From the NCBI RefSeq assembly GCF_003265705.1, contig NW_020312904.1, positions 2,322,361 through 2,386,360 on the forward strand: a DNA stretch of 64,000 bases. The letters run 5' to 3'. Shown here one piece after another: positions 54,063 through 63,524 of the stretch. Source of the stretch: Callorhinus ursinus (taxonomy: Eukaryota > Chordata > Mammalia > Carnivora > Otariidae). The translations under genes and the position numbers were made by a program. Each line of letters starts with the position of its first letter. The stretch's first letter is position 1. The notes under the pieces are model-generated. The model did no database searches and had not been told where the DNA came from. It worked only from the letters and a program-made list of their open reading frames with translations.

Positions 54063-55855
54063 TTAACAAAAGGATTTCTATTCTCACTGCTTGCATTCAA
54101 CATTTTATTGGAGATACTAGCTAGAAAAATAAGGCAAGTAAAAGAAACAAAACGCATCTCAGATTACAAAGGAAGTTGCAAACAATCTTCCTTCACAGAC
54201 ACAATTGCCTAATGTAGAAAACTGATGAAATACTCCCCCTAAAATACCTACTGGTATTAATAAGTGAGTTTAGCAAGAATACAAGACACAAGAGCCACAC
54301 AAAAAAATCAATTGTATACCTATCTATTGATAACAATCACATTTTAAATTTAAAAAAATAACATTTACAGTAGTATAAAAATATGAAATGCTTAGGAATA
54401 AATCTGACAATAAATGTGAAATATCTGCAAATTGAAAACTATAAATCATTGCCAGGAGAAATCAAGGAAGACAAACACAGAGAGATTTACCATTCAATGA
54501 ATGACTCAACATCAAGATGTCAGTCTTTCCCGAACTGATCTATATATTCAACACAATGCCAATTGTTTTTTAAAAATAGTCATTTTTTTTAGAAATTGAA
54601 GAACTTATCTAAAATTTCTTTTTTTTAAGGATTTTATTTATTTGAGAGAGAGAGAATGAGAGATAGAGAGCACAAGAGGGAAGAGGGTCAGAGGGAGAAG
54701 CAGACTCCCTGCTGAGCAGGGAGCCCGATGCGGGACTCGATCCCAGGACTCCAGGATCATGACCTGAGCTGAAGGCAGTCGCTCAACCAACTGAGCCACC
54801 CAGGCACCCTTTTCTAAAATTTCTATGGAAATTCAGAGGACCTAGAACAACTAAACAAATTTACAAAACAAGAACAGAGTAGGGCAACTAAAATTTCCTG
54901 AATTCAAGACTTATGACAGAGCTACAGTAATGAAGACAACATGGTATTGACAAGTTAGACAAGTAGATCAATGGAACAGAATAGTCTAGAAAAAACCCAA
55001 CGGACCCACACATATGTGGGCAACTGACTTTTTATAAAGATGTAAAGGTAAGTCAGTGAAGAAGGGATAATCTTTTTCACAAGTGGTGCTGGAATAATAG
55101 ATATGTGTATGAAAAGAAATGTACTTAAATCCATACCTCTCACCATATGCAAACATTAACTCGACGTACAACTGAAAACTATAAAACTTCAAATTTCAAA
55201 TTAGTCTGTTTTCTTAGCTGTAACACCAAAAGCAAAATCTAAAAAAGAAAAAATAAAATTAAAATTTCTGCTGTTTGAAAAATACTCTTAAAAGAATGAA
55301 AAAGCAAGCCACAGTCTTGGAGAAAATATCCGTAACTCATATATTAGACAAAAGACATGTAACCCCAACGGATAAAGAATTCTCAAAACTCGAGAAAATG
55401 AAAAACCTAATTTTAAAAAATGCTAAAAATGTCAACAAGAAACACCTCATGGAAGAAAATATATAGATGGTAACTGAGCACACATGAAAAGATGCTCAGC
55501 ATCATGGTCATCGGGGAAATGTAGGTTCAAAACCACAATGAGATGCTACTATGCAAATACCAGAACGGCTAAAATTAGGAAGACTAACTTTCCCAAGTGC
55601 TGAGGATGCTGTGGAGGAACGGGAACTCAGAACTGAAACTATGAAAGCAGTTTGGCCATTTCTGAAGTTGTTGAACTCCTACCAGCCATATGATCCTGCC
55701 ATTTCACCCATAGGTATTTGCCCAAGAGGTAATACAAGCATATATCTATGCAAAGATGTGTACATGGATATTCACATTTTGCGAATTACAATATTTTGTA
55801 ATATTCAATTATACTTCAATCAAGCTATTACAATTAAGTCACAAAAACCAGTTTG
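54063..55855 (+). repeat. Same L1: late ORF2 and 3' UTR, after an internal deletion
   Basis: Begins at text encoding the late reverse-transcriptase domain ('CATTCAACATTTTATTGGAG', 54095-54114), then 'AATCAATTGTATACCTATCT' (54307), 'GAAATGCTTAGGAATAAATC', 'GAAAACTATAAATCATTGCC' and 'AGATGCTCAGCATCATGGTC' (55490), and ends with 'TATGATCCTGCCATTTCACC' (55689) and 'TATTTGCCCAAGAGG'. The endonuclease and most of the reverse transcriptase are missing between ORF1 and here. A SINEC is nested at 54620-54812. Dead copy. Confidence 0.8.
54608..54824 (-). mobile_element. SINEC nested in the L1, 12-bp target-site duplication
   Basis: TCTAAAATTTCT occurs at 54608-54619 and 54813-54824. The SINE lies between, minus strand, head complement 'ACTGAGCCACCCAGGCACCC' (54790-54809). 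Closely similar to the copy at 33375-33573, so same subfamily. Confidence 0.96.
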
Positions 55856-55859
55856 AAGT

Positions 55860-56300
55860 GGCTTCCACTGACCAGCTTTGGTACAATATCAACATCAAAG
55901 CAAATTGTCATAGTGACATATTATAATCCTTTGACTAGCACTGAAACTTCTGAGCCTATATAATAAGTATATAACAAGTATATATCAGTATCTACAATGA
56001 TATTATTTAATGAATTAACTAATAAGGATAAGAGAAGTGTGTTTCTTACAGAAGTTTGCCAAATAATAATAAATGTAGAAAGAATGGAATGATAAAATTA
56101 GAAAATCACCCTTCACCAGCCTACATAATAATAAGTAATTCAATCAAGAAACATCAATGCAATGCCAAAGCTTATGGTGAAAGCGGATTGGGGAAATGGT
56201 ATTCCATATAGTCTCATAGTATCTCTCCCACAGAATGCTTATAAATTGCAACAACAAACAGTAACCTTACAGAAAAGGAACCTGGCAGACCATGTCCTAA
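55860..56300. other. AT-rich sequence, unassigned
   Basis: TA-rich unique or decayed L1 sequence (many ATAATAAT, ATATAAT). No gene seen. Confidence 0.3.
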
Positions 56301-56304
56301 TCAG

Positions 56305-56825
56305 AAAATTGTGACAGATTATGTTTTCCAAAGATGCTTCCAACAATATGTCCTGTCCCACATGCTCTTCTTATATGACCTTGACATCCTTCTCAATCGG
56401 TGATGAGGTCTATCCCTCCCCACCTTTGAACATGGATGGGTTCTGTGTGACTACCTTGACCAACAGAGTATGATGGAAATGACACCTGAGGCAAGGTCAT
56501 AAAAAGGTCACACATTTCCACCTTGTTTTCTTAGAAAATGCTCTCTGGGGAAGTCAGCCACCACGTCAGGAGTCCAACAACCTTGGAATGGCACGCTCTG
56601 GGAAAGCCCATACTGGCCTGTGTGGAAAGGACCGAAGACTACAGATGAAGAGAGATAAAAACCTCCAGCCACCACCTCACTGCCACCATATAAAAGACTC
56701 CAGATCTGACCCGCTGGTGAGTCTTTTCTGAATTCCTGATATACAGAAAGTTTATTAAGTGGTTGTTTTATGCTGTGAAGCACTGGAGGGGTTTGTTACA
56801 CAGTAGTAGCTAAGTGGAATGGTGA
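56305..56825 (+). mobile_element. MaLR (MLT1D-like) LTR, sense
   Basis: Order fits: 'GTTTTCCAAAGATGC', 'GTGTGACTACCTTGACCAAC' (56444-56463), 'GGTCATAAAAAGGTCACACA', 'TCTGGGGAAGTCAGCCACCA' (56543), 'AAGTGGTTGTTTTATGCTGT' and 'TTTGTTACACAGTAGTAGCTAA' (in pieces, 56791-56812). Confidence 0.72.
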
Positions 56826-56829
56826 TGAG

Positions 56830-57245
56830 AGAGATTATGGTAGAAATCACCCTCACATGGCACCTGATAGGATGGAGTGAGGGGTGCACAACATCGCATA
56901 TGTGATACCTGGCCAGAGATACACAACTGGTGTCTAAGCATGGGGAAGTATCAGACAATCCCAAATTAACAAACATTCCATGAAATAACTGGCTTGTAAT
57001 CTGAAAAAAAAAACATCAAGGTCATGAAAGTCAAGGAAAGAGTGAAGAACTGTCCCAGAAAGGTTCTGAAGAGACATGACAAGAGGCTGCCATGCATGGT
57101 GCTGGATTGGGTTCTTTTGTCATTGAAGGACATCACTCAGACAATTGCAGAAACTTGAATAGGGTCTCTAAGAGAAGGGGACTATTGTTGCAACTTTTTT
57201 GGTAAGTCTGAAATTGTTTCAAAAGAAAAAAGAAAAGAAATGGCC
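56830..57245 (+). repeat. L1 3'-end-like fragment, sense
   Basis: 'ATTCCATGAAATAACTGGCT' (56975), 'ATCAAGGTCATGAAAGTCAA' (57015), 'GACATGACAAGAGGCTGCCA', 'GCTGGATTGGGTTCTTTTG', 'GTTGCAACTTTTTTGGTAAG' (57187) and 'GAAATTGTTTCAAAAG' followed by an A-rich tail. This is a familiar mammalian L1 3' terminal text (from memory). Confidence 0.65.
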
Positions 57246-57249
57246 TTCC

Positions 57250-57425
57250 TTGTGCTAAACTCTGATGAAAGGGCTTGTGTGTGCACAAGGCTCAGAAAGG
57301 AAGGTCATTTCCACTTCATTCAGGCTTTCTTCTCCCAGCCCTGGGGATTCATCTGGCAACAAGCCTCCATTTAGACACCTGGACCAAGGAAACGCTACAG
57401 CCCCATTAGGAAGCTGACTTGGCCA
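57250..57425. other. Unique sequence
   Basis: Nothing recognised. Confidence 0.3.
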
Positions 57426-57575
57426 CAGAGGTCACAGGTGAGTAATCAGGGAAGAAGGTATTTGGGGGGAAAGGAGCCTCCTGAGGTCATCATTTTGCAT
57501 ATGGTTGTTAATAATGCAACACCGAGTCTATTAAACAGAGCAAAAGGTAACTTCGGCCTGTGGGAAAGGACCATT

Positions 57576-57583
57576 ATGCAAAT
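57576..57583 (+). promoter_or_regulatory. POU octamer ATGCAAAT
   Basis: Exact octamer preceded by TT (TTATGCAAAT). Binds OCT/POU factors in general. Single short match inside a motif-dense block. Confidence 0.5.
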
Positions 57584-58044
57584 TCAGGCAGAAGCAAGCT
57601 TTTTAAAATGCACATATTTAACTAAAGCATTCAGTTTTGGTCATTAGTTTCTTTTAAAAATGTTCCCAGGGAAGCATTGTTTCCACCAACTGCCATTGTA
57701 CAGAGAGCTAAAGATTTGGAATCAAATGAACCAGGGCACCAGCTCCATATTGTTGCTTTATCTACTGTGGGCGTTGAGGATGCTACTTAAAGTCTCTGAG
57801 GCCCAGTGTCCTCACCAGTTGGTTTTTTTGTTTTGTTTTGTTTTTTTTCCTTAAACCCTTTTCAGACCTAATTAAGGGTCTGGAATTCTGAATTAGTGCA
57901 GAATCTTCAGGGTGGTGCTGAAGCTCATTGTTGCCAGAGCCGCATTAATGTGCCCTCTCTGAGGTGCGTCTCTGGGATCCACCTGTACTATCCTATCTGT
58001 GGGTGGCAGAATGTCTGCTCCGCAGCCATGGAAACAGCTCTCAG

Positions 58045-58121
58045 AAAAGCAATTAGTGCACAGGTGTGTACTTTAGATCTGCGATATTTTGAATTTATTT
58101 ATAACTGTAAAAGCAATTAGT
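58045..58121 (+). promoter_or_regulatory. Duplicated homeodomain site AAAAGCAATTAGT
   Basis: The same 13-mer occurs at 58045-58057 and 58109-58121, 64 bp apart. Both contain the CAATTAG homeodomain core with identical flanks, although the intervening sequence is not a tandem repeat. Confidence 0.5.
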
Positions 58122-58441
58122 CTACATAATGAACTAATCACTTACTGGAATTCGGAGTTCTTTTGGATCTCCATGTAACACACATGTACGGAGCAAAATT
58201 TAGTTTTCTAAATGCTGATAATTAAATCAACTCCAATTTCATTGCAATTAGATTGAGCACAACTATCAAAGTAGATTTCAAAATTGCCTTGTGGGGTTTT
58301 TTTTCCTCCCTCCTACCTGCTGGTTAAAAAAGGGAAGTTAAGTGAGAATATACTAAGGTAAACAATATTTCTTTGGAGAACTTGCCACGGGAACGTGTGT
58401 TATCCCCATTTTACAGACAGTGATTTATTTCAAAAAGGTTC

Positions 58442-58651
58442 AGGCTAACTTCAACTTTTTTTTAAGAGAGAGAGAGCACGGGGGAAAGGGCAGAGGGAGA
58501 CAGAGAGAGAGAATCCTAAGCAGGCTCCATGCCCAGCGCAGGGCCCAATGCAGGGCTTGATTTCAGGACCCTGAGACTGTGACCCAAGCCAAAAGCAAGA
58601 GTCAGATGCTTAACCAACTGAGCCACCCAAGAGCCTTAAGGCTAACTTCAA
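58442..58651 (-). mobile_element. Older SINEC variant with 13-bp target-site duplication
   Basis: AGGCTAACTTCAA flanks at 58442-58454 and 58639-58651. Body 58455-58638, minus strand, head complement 'ACTGAGCCACCCAAGAGCC' (58617-58635). The body ('GCTTGATTTCAGGACCCTGA') differs from the younger copies and resembles older carnivore-wide SINECs. It interrupts a MIR: 'TTATCCCCATTTTACAGAC' (58401) lies to its left and further MIR text to its right. Confidence 0.95.
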
Positions 58652-58659
58652 AAATTACT

Positions 58660-58790
58660 GAGCTTCTCTTGTGCACTAGGAAATTTGTAGCATATTATCT
58701 CATTTAATTCATATGACAACCCAAATCTGTAATTAACATACATTTACGGATAAAGAAACTCGGGCCCAAGAAGGAAGTAAAAGCTAACAA
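58660..58790 (-). repeat. MIR SINE, antisense
   Basis: 'GCATATTATCTCATTTAATT' (58690-58709), 'TACGGATAAAGAAACTCGGG' (58745-58764) and 'CCCAAGAAGGAAGTAAAAGC'. It may belong with the piece left of the SINEC at 58400-58440. Confidence 0.82.
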
Positions 58791-58799
58791 AAAATAGTT

Positions 58800-58985
58800 A
58801 CTGGTCACCAAATGAGTGTCCATTATTCTTTAACATCTGTAACAATTCTAGGCAGGAGAAATTATTTACCTTTCTCAGATGAGAAACCAGAAGGCCAGAG
58901 ATACTAAGTAACTCATCCAGATTTATCCATAATAACTGGTAGATCTGGGTTTTAACCCGAACCTGACTGGGTCCAAAGTCCGGAA
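58800..58985 (-). repeat. MIR SINE, antisense (second, adjacent)
   Basis: 'TCAGATGAGAAACCAGAAGG' (58876-58895), 'GATACTAAGTAACTCATCCA' and 'GGTAGATCTGGGTTTTAACC' (58939-58958) repeat the MIR order, so this is a separate copy in tandem. Confidence 0.8.
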
Positions 58986-58989
58986 TCTT

Positions 58990-60135
58990 CGCAGGATGCT
59001 CCAGCGAATCCAGGCTGCCCCGGGAAGCTGGCCATTCCATATGTCCACCGGGGGATCTCAGACTCCTCTGCCAGGATCCAGCTCCCAACAGCTCCCCCTT
59101 TTACCCCTTCACTCAGGGAAAAATGTATAACCTCCTGCGCCACTGGACCTAGAGGTGAGGCAGATACCGTCCTTGCTTGCCATTCCTGCTTCCTCCTGCC
59201 ACTCTCCCTCCCTTCTCCATCTAATGCACCAGTGGACTTCATGCACCAGACTCTCCCACCTGCCACCTCTCCTTGTTCCTTATCTATTTGTGCTCCAATT
59301 ACTGCCCCTTCCTCCTCAAAGACCTTGGCTCCTGTCTCAGTGTCTGCCCAGCTGATATCTCACTATTCAGCCATGACCATTCCCTTGAACATATACCCTC
59401 AACTCCCATGTCCCTCTTCCCCTTTACCTTAGTCAGTTGGGCCAAACACCACACCTCTGGTCACGTCTGACCACCTACCTACTCACACCTGCACCTGCTC
59501 AGTTAGTGTGGCTGGAACAAAATGCATAACCATGTTAACAGGTCTCACGTTCGATTCTGGACCCTAACTTTAAATGGGCTCTTAACACTGTGCGCCAATT
59601 TCGACCACATTTGCTGTGTTCACTCTCTCCTACTTTCCTAGACCATGGTTTTTACCTCCTCCTTTCTTCTCAAACCCCCAGTAGCTCCTCTAGTCATCCC
59701 TCTCACTGGATGGCCTCGCTTTGTGTCTCCCTGAGGAATCAGACACACTCAGAAAAGACCTGCCATAAGCCCTGCCTCCAAAGCCAAACACCCCCTTTAT
59801 CCATGGCTGGGCCTTCTCTCTTGTGCATGCATGTTCCTTGCCCCTGGCTATGGCAACATCTCCACCTGCCCGTTAGAATCTGTACACCCATGTACCTAAA
59901 AAGATGCAACTCCAACTCCTCTTTGCTCTTTACTCCCGGATCATCATTTTTCCTTGTCCTACTGGGCGTAGATCATTTCCACCCGCGTAGAAACATGCTA
60001 CTGTTTCTCCCATTTAAAAGTTTCTCTCGACTCCACTTCCTCTCCAGCATCAGCCCCTTTGCCGTTCAACACCTTGTTAGAGCATCCCTACTTGCTGCCT
60101 ATACTTTCCCTCCTCCCACTTTCTCCGCTGAGCAC
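58990..60135 (+). repeat. Pyrimidine-rich sequence, possible L2 5' part
   Basis: CT-rich text resembling the style of L2 coding sequence and continuous with the clear L2 beginning near 60140. I cannot place it on an L2 consensus. It may alternatively be unique. Open frames (e.g. 59590-60180) are of low-complexity composition. Confidence 0.35.
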
Positions 60136-60139
60136 TCTC

Positions 60140-61470
60140 CCAGCAAGGCTTTCACCACTCCCACCGCTGCAACACAGTAACCTTCATCCGGGTCCCCAGC
60201 GACCTCCACGTGGCTACGCCCGACAGGCAGTTCTCGGTCCTCATGACCTGTCCCCTCAGCAGCATCCGCAATGCCGGTCACTCATGTCTCCTTCGCTCAC
60301 TCTCCTCTCTGGGCTCCTGGGGGTCCACAATCACCTCACTTCCCTTCCATTTCTCTGGTCCCCGCTACTCCTTTGCTGCTTCCCCTCCTCCTCCTGAGCT
60401 CTCAGTCCTGGGATGCCTACAGCTCGGTCCCTGGATCTCTCCTCTTCTCTGTCTACACTCAGTACTTGGGTGATCCCATCCAGTCCCACGGCTTTACCTC
60501 CTATCTACATGCTCGTGAGTGCAGACGTGTTTGCTTAGCTTTGTGCATCCAGCTGCCTACTCGCCATGCCATAATTTGGCATATACTCAGTGCCATTTGT
60601 CCAAACCCCGATACCTAGCACCCTCAATTCGGCTTCTCCCATGGGTTCTCCCATCTCAATAAATGGTCATTCCATTCTCCCAGTCTCTTGTGCTAAAATA
60701 CTTAGACACATCCTTTACTCCTCTCCATCTTTCAAACTCCATCTTAAATCTATCATCCAATCCTGTTGACTCTAACCTCGCCACAAAACACCAGGAATCC
60801 ATCCACCTCTCACCACTGTACCACTCAAGCCATGCCCACATCCTGCTGGGATTTTCGCAATGCCCAGCTAACAGGTCCCTTTTAACTTATTTTTATCCAT
60901 AATCAGAGTGTGCCTTTAAAAAGGTTAAGTTACATGACATCATTCTTCTGCTCAAAGCCATCAGTGGTTACAAAAGCACTCGGTGTGAACCCTAAACCCC
61001 TTGCTCCTCCTCAAAATGCCCCATGGGACCTGGTCCCTCACCACCTCTCCAACCTCAGCTCCTCCTACTTTTCCCCTTGCCCACTCAATCTAGTCATACT
61101 GATCTCCCTGGTGTGTCTCAAACCCATAGGCACACAACTACCTCAGGACCTTTGCACTTGCTCCTCCCTCTGCCTGGAATACTTCTCCCCCAAATATCCC
61201 CCAGCCTCACTCCCTCATTGCCTTGAGGTCTTTACTCACAGACCACTCTTCAGAGAGGCCATCCCAGCCACCCCACCTAAGAGTCACCTGACTCCTGTCC
61301 CCCTTCCTCACTTTGGCCTTCTCCTCAATAGATCTCAACCTCCTTCTATAGATGTGATTCCTTTACTAGACTGTAAATCTCATGAGGGCAGGGATGTGTG
61401 TCTGTTTTCTCCACTGCTCAGGTCCAGCGTCCAGCACACAGTAGGTGCTCAGTAAGTGTTGAATGAGTAA
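60140..61470 (+). repeat. Long L2 LINE copy with reverse-transcriptase remnants
   Basis: About 1.3 kb of L2 running to its 3' end. Translation shows reverse-transcriptase pieces in more than one frame: 'LRSLSSLGSWG' (about 60290-60325) and 'LLFSVYTQYLGDPIQSHGF' (about 60439-60495), with frameshifts between them. DNA landmarks are 'CCATCTCAATAAATGGTCAT' (60651), 'CATTCTTCTGCTCAAAGCC', 'CTCAGGACCTTTGCACTTGC' (61143-61162), 'CCCTCTGCCTGGAATACTTC' and the tail 'CACACAGTAGGTGCTCAGTA' (61435-61454). L2 is a CR1-clade LINE, extinct in placentals. Not functional. Confidence 0.9.
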
Positions 61471-61479
61471 TCTCCTCCC

Positions 61480-61660
61480 TTTGTGCCTATATCACAAGCA
61501 CCTGCTTATAACTGGTTTAGAGCATTTATCATATTTTATTGAAACTATTGGCTGATATGTCCATGTCACCCATGTGTTCTTCAACTGGGCAGCGGGTTGG
61601 CCAGGTGACCAGGCAGAGGAAGGACGCAGCAAATATATGTTAAATAAAAGAACTAGTGCT
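61480..61660 (+). repeat. Second L2 3'-end fragment, sense
   Basis: 'AGCATTTATCATATTTTATT' (61522-61541), 'GGCTGATATGTCCATG' and 'AGCAAATATATGTTAAATAAAAG' type tail show L2 3' text again, 3' of the first copy. Confidence 0.65.
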
Positions 61661-61664
61661 GAAA

Positions 61665-62490
61665 ACTGCCGTGTAACTGACCATCACTAACACATGCCCA
61701 AGACACTGATTTCTTGTACTTCTCAGGCTTTAGTGTAGAGGTCTGGCATGGAAGGCTGTGTCTCCACATTGGTACAAAATATGTGGTAGAGAACCCGCTC
61801 ACCTTCTGTGTCAACCCACCCCTACGCCTCCCCCATCTCAGTATCTGCACACCAGGGTCTCGCCGCCCAAGATATCCCCCCATGGCCCCCCAATCCAGCC
61901 CTCCCTCCTGTGATCACAATACCTCCCCAGACATAATGAACGCTGGAGTTTTGATGTCTCCTTTTCAGAGACATCATCCAGACCTCTTCCCCCCGCTTTG
62001 AGTAGTCTTGGCACGTCGTGATAGGGCAGAATCTTTAAACTGCTCTGCACAGTCCCATGTGGATCTAGGAGCTCCAACATCTTGGATCGAATTCATCATT
62101 GAAGTGGTGACATCCTGTCCAGGACTGTCATCAGCAGGTGCAAAGGAGACAAGAACTAGTGGTGCATAAAGCCTACAGGTACAGAGGTAAAGACAATGGA
62201 TGCGTCTCCAGCCCGCCGCCGAGGCTGAGGGCAGCTTAGGCTGACTGCCGGCCTCAGGATGTCAGCACAGGTGTTACCATCATAAGGACTTCCGACTGCA
62301 GGACTTCCCAAACAAGGGGGAAGGCAGACAAAACAGGAAACATTCAAGATCCTTTATTTTTCATCTAGGTGCCCTGGATTCCATCATTTCTGTCTTCTTA
62401 CTCAACAGATGTTTGTATTGATAAGAAAAGTGATAAAAAAAGGTCCCATAAATAATAGTTGACGCTTGTGTAATTTTTTTTCACTGTCAA
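61665..62490. other. Unique sequence
   Basis: Nothing recognised. Confidence 0.3.
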
Positions 62491-62494
62491 GGCA

Positions 62495-62680
62495 ATTTTA
62501 CATTCATTTTCCTATTGACCTCTCGTGACACGCCTGTGGGACAGGCATTGGGACAGGCATGTCCTTATTTCCATCGCACAGAGACATCAGGGGATCTGCC
62601 CCAAATCACCCAGCCAGCAGTTTGTTAACTGGGATTAGGACCCCAGATTCCTGACACCAACCAGCACTCGTTACCCTGCT
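62495..62680 (-). repeat. MIR SINE, antisense
   Basis: 'TTTTACATTCATTTTCCTAT' (62496), 'CCTTATTTCCATCGCACAGA' (62563), 'AAATCACCCAGCCAGCAG' and 'GGGATTAGGACCCCAGATTC' (62631) match reverse MIR, with a local duplication of GGGACAGGCAT at 62539-62560. Confidence 0.78.
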
Positions 62681-62849
62681 GCCCATGGAGGGCGCATCTC
62701 CATTCTGCCCCCTCTAGAAGACACAGGGTGTCCGCCACCGCCAGATGCCGGCTCTGTCCCGGGGAACCACTGACAGCCCTGGGCAGCAGCTGCAGGCCAA
62801 CGTGCAGGCTCTTTACGTTGATCCCCTTGATTTTACAAGTTACTCCATT

Positions 62850-63110
62850 AAAAGGAAAGGTTCAATAAATGCTGCGCTTTGAGTCAATGTAGCCCATCTT
62901 TCTTCCCCCCGGCACTCAGGCTTGCTGCTTGCCCCGTGAGCGCACTAAACGCCTTTATGCCTTCATAATCACCTTGCACCGTGCTCTACGCTCACCTCGT
63001 TATTTAAACTCCAATAAAAGGTAAAATAAAAAAAAGTTAATGGTCTAAAACTTGCTTTTTTGAACAACCAAAGAAGACATTTTACTCATAAATGTAAGTG
63101 AGGAAACGGG
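62850..63110. promoter_or_regulatory. AT-rich candidate non-coding block
   Basis: TCCATTAAAAGG (62845), TCAATAAATGCTGCG (62861), TTCATAATCACC (62962), GTTATTTAAACTCC (62999) and AAGTTAATGG (63034). Unique, AT-rich. No gene seen. Confidence 0.3.
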
Positions 63111-63452
63111 ATTCTATTTCTGTGGTTATGAGACAAATAAATATCTTCCCAAGGCCCCACAGCCGTGTGGGGACAACCCACCCAGCACTAGTGTGTGCTC
63201 ACGGCGGTGGTGCTCAGGACTCCAGAGCTCTGTACACCCCTGGGAGGCTGTTTGTCAGAGGGGGAGGCGGACATAATGAGGAAGGTGGTTGCTTTGACAG
63301 CCCACCTCCTGCCCTTGGGAACAAGGCATAACAACCGCTCATTCTCCGATCAGCGAGCCCCACCAGGCCCTGGGGAAGGAAACACAGAACAAGACACAGT
63401 TCCCACCCTCTGGAATCCCACAGGAGAGGACACGGGAAAGCCATGAAGATAG

Positions 63453-63520
63453 AGCACCACTAGCTACTACTGAGGAAAGATGCTCGGTGAGTAGCACCAC
63501 TAGCTACTACAGAGGAAAGG
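63453..63520 (+). repeat. 40-bp-period tandem duplication
   Basis: AGCACCACTAGCTACTAC starts at 63453 and again at 63493. The matching 28-base segments differ at two positions, with 12 bases of spacer between. Confidence 0.9.
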
Positions 63521-63524
63521 ATTT

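Larger units (their letters stand above)
57430..58320. promoter_or_regulatory. Strongest candidate conserved non-coding block
   Basis: Roughly 890 bases of unique AT-rich DNA with a perfect POU octamer, two copies of AAAAGCAATTAGT, TTGCATATGGTTG (57496), GTTAATAATGC, GAATTAGTGCAG (57890), CGCATTAATGTG (57941), GAACTAATCACTTAC, TGATAATTAAATC (58216) and CAATTAGATTG (58244). No reading frame with protein features and no repeat explains it. Motifs are seen. Enhancer role is inference. Confidence 0.45.

Noticed and set aside
60910..61455. Plus-strand open frame of 181 codons
   Set aside because: It is an accidental frame through the L2 copy. The real L2 frame is shifted and broken.
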